Positions 59,001 through 64,000 of a stretch of 64,000 nucleotides of DNA are shown piece after piece. The stretch comes from Hippophae tibetana (Eukaryota > Streptophyta > Magnoliopsida > Rosales > Elaeagnaceae). The stretch lies in assembly GCA_037013495.1 (NCBI GenBank), contig CM072801.1, positions 18,845,001-18,909,000 on the forward strand. Direction: 5' to 3'. Position 1 is the stretch's first letter. Each line of letters opens with the position of its first letter. Below the pieces are notes generated by a model that saw nothing but the letters and a program-made list of their open reading frames with translations, did not search any database and was not told the DNA's origin. The position numbers were made by a program, and so were the translations under genes.

Positions 59001-59757
59001 GTGATAATTTCGTACGTCCTACATGGTTGTCAAAGAGTGGTTAGAGTCATCAAAGAGCTTTATGAGCCAAGCAAAATAAGTGTCTAGTCATCGTATAAGT
59101 GTAAACACAAGTTTGTTATTTTAAAGGGATGAAAACCTAATGATTATCCTTTAATTATCTTAAAGAGATAAAGACCAAAAGATTATTCTTTAATTATCTT
59201 AAAAGGTAATTGAGGATATAACTAAAGATAAATGTATATAAAGGATAAGTTTTTATAAAGCTATAACAACTCAATCTTAATTAGACATAAAATAGCTATC
59301 AGATTAATTCTTTTCCCTAAATGTAAGGATAACTATTCAAAATCTTAGTGAAAGATTAGATTTGTTATCTCATGTATGCTCTATGTAAAAAAATACCAAT
59401 TAAAGCAAAGGGTTTGCACATATACACACAACTATTATCATATAATAAAATATAACTTGAAATATTACTTAATCTCATAATAGAGAATCACAACAAAACA
59501 CTCTCTTTCATTATTATTATTAGAGCAAGACTGTTGATCTCCTCTACTATTTTCATCTACTTGACTCTTTAGACTTTTAAAAAGAGACATGGATTAAATA
59601 GCTAGCTTCACTTCCCAAACCCTGACAACTAGTGAAGAGGTCCAACCTGCTAACCAGCAGGTTATCCTTCTAGTTCCGCCACAATTTGTCAAAATATAAG
59701 GGATACACTTGGACCTATCTGCCTATAACGAGCCCGAAAATTCATAAAGGTAAGAGA
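59001..59757. other. Non-coding stretch before the short LTR element
   Basis: No open frame. The text at about 59600-59745 is less A/T-rich and may continue at 61740 on the far side of the LTR element, in which case it is part of an older element, perhaps gypsy-like, that was interrupted. Confidence 0.45.
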
Positions 59758-60319
59758 TATAGTACAAAAAGTGCGAATGAATCAATAATATGGAAGCAAT
59801 TATGAAATAAGAAAGAGATTAATAAAGTTTAGACTAGCAAAACTCACTCTTTAGTAAGAGGTTCTCATATTTGTGTTATAAAACAAATAAAAGGAAATTA
59901 TTGTCTAGGAAAGCACTCTAGCAACTTTAGAGTTGGATTAGTCGAAAGATATTCCTATATCTCATGGATAAGAGGACTTCAACTTCCAAACTTAAGAACG
60001 AATAACTATTCCTAAAAAATAGGAATAAGAGAAAAAAGAAAGAAGAAAACTTCTTTTTATATTATTAAATCGATTATTTTCTAGGATGCCTTATACAAGC
60101 GTAGGATCTAGCTATTTATAGTTGAACAATCGCTAGAATAGTTCATAAAAATTCTATATAGGACTCTAGTAATACACACACACAAAAAGAACTTAAAATA
60201 AAGTTACCTAAATAAGATTCTAGTAGTACATAAACATTAGAATTGCAAACAAAATAAGCTAGCACTTTAGTATAACTCTAAATAAAATAAATTACTTTCT
60301 TTTCTCTAATCTTGTCCCG
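59758..60319 (-). repeat. 3' LTR of the short element
   Basis: Aligns with 61111-61727. Landmarks are TCATGGATAAGA, TTATTTTCTAGGATG, CTATTTATAGTT and TCTAATCTTGTCCC at the right end. The left boundary is approximate. Confidence 0.75.
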
Positions 60320-61110
60320 TAGTATTCCCCTCCACTTATTTAGAATTCGTCCTCGAGTTTTCATCAAATGAAAATGATAATACTTGTAGTATTCATGTAT
60401 CTTCAAAATTGGTTTTTCTTATTGTTCCACTTTCTTGAACAATATTAGACAAATATTGTCTACATACTCACTTTCAAAATTAATATTTTCAACAAGTTAT
60501 GGAATAATGAAATATGGCTTGGTATCTTAAAGATTATTTAACTAATTTTGTTTCTTTGGAAAATAATTTATTGTGATGTCAAATAATTGATTGCATTTGA
60601 AAGTAATGAAGACACTTGATTCTTCAACTTCAAGAACATCTACAAGTGTTATAATATTTGAATCTTCTTTTATAGAGATAATTTTGAGATCTAGGACTAA
60701 CTCACCTGGTAAAGATATTTCTTATTCAAATTCTTCCTTCTAATTTTGTATGATCTATAACATAGGTTTATAGGCCTTAATAATATGATCTTTTCTTTTG
60801 TCTTCTATCAAAACTATCTCTGGAACCTTGTTTTCAAAAAAATGATCTTTCACTTTTAAAGTTTTAGGTGAGTCTTCTTTTTTTTTACAACACATTTAAT
60901 GCCATGGTGGATCATCTTTTCCACTCTAGCAATATCTTGATTTTGATTTTTTCTATAAACTTTTTGAATAGGAGCTTGATTCATATTTTTTTAATAACAC
61001 CAATGATATAAACAATTTATTAAGGGTTTGATTAACCTCTTGATGAAAATCTTAAAAAAAAAATTCTTGAAATACCTTTGGACCCACGTGAACCTCATTC
61101 TTATACCACC

Positions 61111-61727
61111 TGAAACAGAATGGAAGCACAAATGCACCAATAATATTGAAGAAATTAGAAAATGAGAAAGAGATTAGCAAAGTTTAGACTAGCCAAGCTT
61201 ACTTTCTATCAAGATGTCCTTGTATTTATGTTATGAAATAAATACAAGAAAATTATTGTCTAAGCAAGAACTCTAGAAAATCTAGAATAAGATAAGTCTA
61301 GCTATGTTATATATCTCTAGGAAAGTACTCTAGCAACCCTAGAGTTGGACTAGCCTAAAGATATTTCTATATCTCATGGATAAGAAGACTTCAACTTCCA
61401 AACAGAAGAAAGAAGAACTATTCCTAAAATATTAAAAAAGAGAGAAAAAAAAGAAGAGAACTTTTTTAATATTATTAAGTTAATTGATTATTTTCTAGGA
61501 TGTCTTATACAAGCATAGAGTCTAACTATTTATAGTTAAAAAGTCCCTAGAATAGTTCATAAAATTTCAATGTGGAATTCTAGTAATACACAAAAAAACA
61601 CTTTAAATAAAGGTTTCTATATATGACTCTAATAGTACATAAAAATTAAAATTCTAAACAAAATAAGATATTACTTTAGTAGAACTCTAAACAAAATAAA
61701 CTAATTTTATTTTCTAATCTTGTCCCA
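61111..61727 (-). repeat. 5' LTR of the short element
   Basis: 617 bp. On the minus strand it starts TGGGACAAGATTAG and ends GTTTCA, next to the primer-binding site at about 61095-61108. Confidence 0.8.
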
Positions 61728-63494
61728 TGTTAATAAGGCAAGCTTGGACTCGAGCCGACCTGAACATAATAGAAAAACACACTTCAGGCCATCAAGGAGC
61801 ACCTACTAGAGGCATTGGCTTCTAGACCAATCATTTCCCTAGAAAAGATCTATATGACATCCTGAAATGCCTATAGTGCACGAGATCAAGCCCACGACCA
61901 TTCTGAGTTTGGCAAGTATGATAACTATCCAAGACAGGACCTAAGTCCCAAGTCAGGCAAAATTGACCAAGAAATGGTTGACTAGGAGTTGTTGCCCAAG
62001 ACTTGGACCACTGACTAGCAAATGGCCAGATAGGAAAACTTGTCCAAGATAGAAGTCATCAATTAAGGTGTGATCTAACTAGAACTACGTGCCTAATAGA
62101 AATTTACTATACAACCTTTACCCTTTAACCACCCTTTAGTTGTGCAAGGTGTACCAAAGTTGCTTCCTCCTATAGCATGCCATATCCCATTATGCTTGAC
62201 AGGGAACTTAACCACACCAAGGGTACATTTTAACATTTGGACAAGTTGAGCAAACACTTCTCCTAACATCTAAATTAGAGTTCTACATGGTCTCTACAAA
62301 ACGGACTCTCTATGCTTCTAACATAAAAAAGCAAAAGATGAATTATAAATTCTTGGACTTTAGCCCCAAGAGAGCCCAAGAAAGATCATCAAGTGTAATC
62401 ACTCGGTTAATGAGTCTGATATTAATGCACCATGATCATCATTGTAAAAATATGATCCATTTTTTGAAACCTCTAGTAGTAAGGCTTCTTGGGCCATCGT
62501 ACAGAAAATCACAACCAGTTAACCATGAAGATGTACCTGAAATTGAGTCTTTATACATAGTTTTCTTTCTGAATGAGTTGGTTGTGGAAAAACCTGGATC
62601 TCTGTGTCCCCTAAAAATATTCAAGACTACCACCAAAAAGAGCACATATTAATCAATCAACAATAAATATTTGGTGGCCAATTGACACCAAGGTAAGCTG
62701 TACATACCACTATGCATCACTAGTGCGAATGGCACTAAGCAGAATAGTGCGGCACAAAAAAAAAGGCTAAAACTTGTCTGGTTCACTTATTAGATATTGA
62801 AATAAATTTAGGTATGGTTCACCCACTTTCAAACTGGTTCTCAAAGATATGAGACCACTTTCAAAATCCTCTCAACGAGACAATTCCAATAACTATATTT
62901 TTGACATTTTCAAGCATGTGTTTAGAGATAAGATTGTAAAAGTAGGTATATAAAGAGACTATTCACCCACTTCTGAACTTGTTCTCGGATAAGCAACATC
63001 AATTCCATACTCCTCTTGACAAGACGATTCCAACGATTATATTTTTACATTTTTTGGAATATATTTAGAGTTGAGATTGCAAAAATATGTGTATGAATAG
63101 ACCTTAACCCATCTAAGTCAATAAAATTTGTTGAAAAATGATCCTCTACCCTTCTATTTATTTAAGGTGTCTTCAAAATCTTTGTTAAAAAACTCTTTCT
63201 TTTTTATTTATCTTTATTTATAGATCTTCAAAAGAGATAGACTATCCTTCAAGAAATAATTAATTAATCAACATGTTCTAACACTGAGATGGGAATCATA
63301 GAGCTCAATGGTTCGTTACTCCCTCAAGTACTCACGTGGCCTACCAGAGTGGTAAACCTTACACTTGTTCTAACTCACCCATAATTGGCCTAACTGGTTT
63401 GCAGATAAGGTGCTTAAGCAGATACTAATACTCATCTCAACATGATAAATAATGTGTTCCAAGTCATCTTGGAATGCATCTAATGATTCTATAA
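61728..63494. other. Non-coding stretch with an LTR-like character
   Basis: More balanced in base composition than its surroundings at 61740-62560. The 121-codon plus frame at 62287-62652 has no recognisable domain and an overlapping minus frame of similar size, so I do not call it a gene. A 143-bp tandem duplication lies at 62816-63101. Confidence 0.45.
62816..63101. repeat. 143-bp diverged tandem duplication
   Basis: Two units beginning GGTTCACCCACTTTCAAACT and CTATTCACCCACTTCTGAAC, spaced 143 bp, both continuing with CGATTCCAACGATTATATTT-like text and ending TATRTATRAATAGAC-like. They are clearly diverged. Confidence 0.75.
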
Positions 63495-64000
63495 AAGTAG
63501 AGCCATTAGTGCACTTTTTTACTTCATATTTACTTGTTTTATTTAATATATAGCATTTTGGGGTTAAAAATATTAAAATATAATTTTTTTAGTGAAAATG
63601 GGTGAAAATATAACTTTAGGATATTTTTAGGATTTTTATGAATTTTTAACTCATAGAACCAATCAAAAGTTGTCAGGTGGTATCACGCAAGCACAAGAGC
63701 TGATTGGGCAATTCATGTAGAAGTCATACCAACAAAGATAAAGAATCGTAGATCACTACCTATGAAGAGTGATACAGATCCTTGCCACATGCCAACACAA
63801 CGTTCATTTCGAGCATACAACGCTAGTAAACCATGTCACCACGTGTCATCACTTCATTTTTCATCTCTTTCCACCAGCACACCATGACTTTTTTTCACGG
63901 ATCACGTTTAGCCAACTGGCACATACTCAACAGTGTTGACTGAGACCAGTCTCCCCTTACCACACGTCACGTTATAATTTTCCTTATAAATTTCGCGTGC
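63495..64000 (-). repeat. Inverted copy of the repeat at 41360-43735, cut by the window end
   Basis: On the minus strand it matches 43440-43735 (TTGATTGGT, GTTAAAAATTCATAAAAATC, AAAAAAGTGC). Further out it matches 41440-41520 (a GTCAA...GAGT...GTGCCA stretch followed by GTGAT-CGTGAAAA). It lacks the solo LTR that interrupts the other copy. It contains several CCACGTG-like G-box motifs and runs off the end of the window. Confidence 0.7.

Larger units (their letters stand above)
59758..61727 (-). mobile_element. Short LTR retroelement, probably non-autonomous gypsy derivative
   Basis: Two direct repeats, 59758-60319 and 61111-61727, flank only 0.8 kb. On the minus strand the right repeat ends TTCTGTTTCA and is followed two bases later by TGGTATAAGAATGAG, an initiator-Met-type primer-binding site. 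At the other side a purine-rich tract (AAGTGGAGGGGAA) precedes the left repeat. The end of the internal part reads RTNSK-like text, as at the end of gypsy polyproteins, and no other pol domain is present. It therefore looks like a deletion derivative. The left repeat is somewhat shorter than the right one and the two have clearly diverged, so it is not recent. No target duplication was recognised. Confidence 0.75.

Noticed and set aside
62287-62652. 121-codon plus-strand frame
   Set aside because: No domain recognised, an equally open frame lies on the other strand, and the surroundings look like old repeat DNA.

Overview
The window is nuclear DNA from a flowering plant, most likely a eudicot. 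It is very A+T-rich, has long non-coding stretches, carries one ordinary intron-containing host gene with GT-AG junctions, and is otherwise filled with plant transposable elements: copia and gypsy-type LTR elements, En/Spm-CACTA DNA transposons, solo LTRs, microsatellites and dispersed repeats. No bacterial, organellar, rRNA, tRNA or CRISPR signal was recognised. I cannot name the species.

Layout. 0.2-3.0 kb: two tandem copies of an unclassified repeat rich in TCGATCGATC motifs; a third copy lies at 47.8-48.9 kb. 4.8-7.0 kb: a decayed gypsy-type fossil of the Transposase_28 kind. 7.0-14.7 kb: a left-truncated CACTA element on the minus strand with a 1.9-kb internal duplication. 16.1-34.6 kb: an old copia element with recognisable LTRs. 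It has been split by a second, more complete CACTA element (about 18.1-27.5 kb, minus strand) and by a 1.9-kb solo LTR (30.5-32.4 kb) flanked by perfect 5-bp target duplications. 36.8-40.3 kb: fragments of two more copia elements in opposite orientations. 40.3-47.0 kb: another copia fossil carrying a Russian-doll set of LTR insertions, including a second solo LTR of the same family (41.5-43.4 kb), also with perfect target duplications. 50.3-51.4 kb: a copia 3' end. 58.3-59.0 kb: a 212-bp tandem repeat. 59.8-61.7 kb: a short, probably non-autonomous LTR element. 63.5-64.0 kb: an inverted copy of a repeat also seen around 41.4-43.7 kb.

The only convincing host gene is on the minus strand at 52,243-57,107. 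Its seven exons encode a 406-residue WAT1-related (UMAMIT-type) membrane transporter with two EamA domains. All exon joins keep the reading frame and use GT-AG sites.

The two CACTA copies belong to one family. Its layout is a TNP2 transposase gene followed by a second gene with a Met/Pro-rich heptad region, a DUF8039-like domain and a Ulp1-like peptidase region. Palindromic subterminal repeats probably serve as binding sites for the element's own protein. The main interest of the window lies in the order of nested insertions, the internal architecture of the CACTA family, and the promoter repeats inside two LTR families. I found no clear sign of a wholly new biological system.
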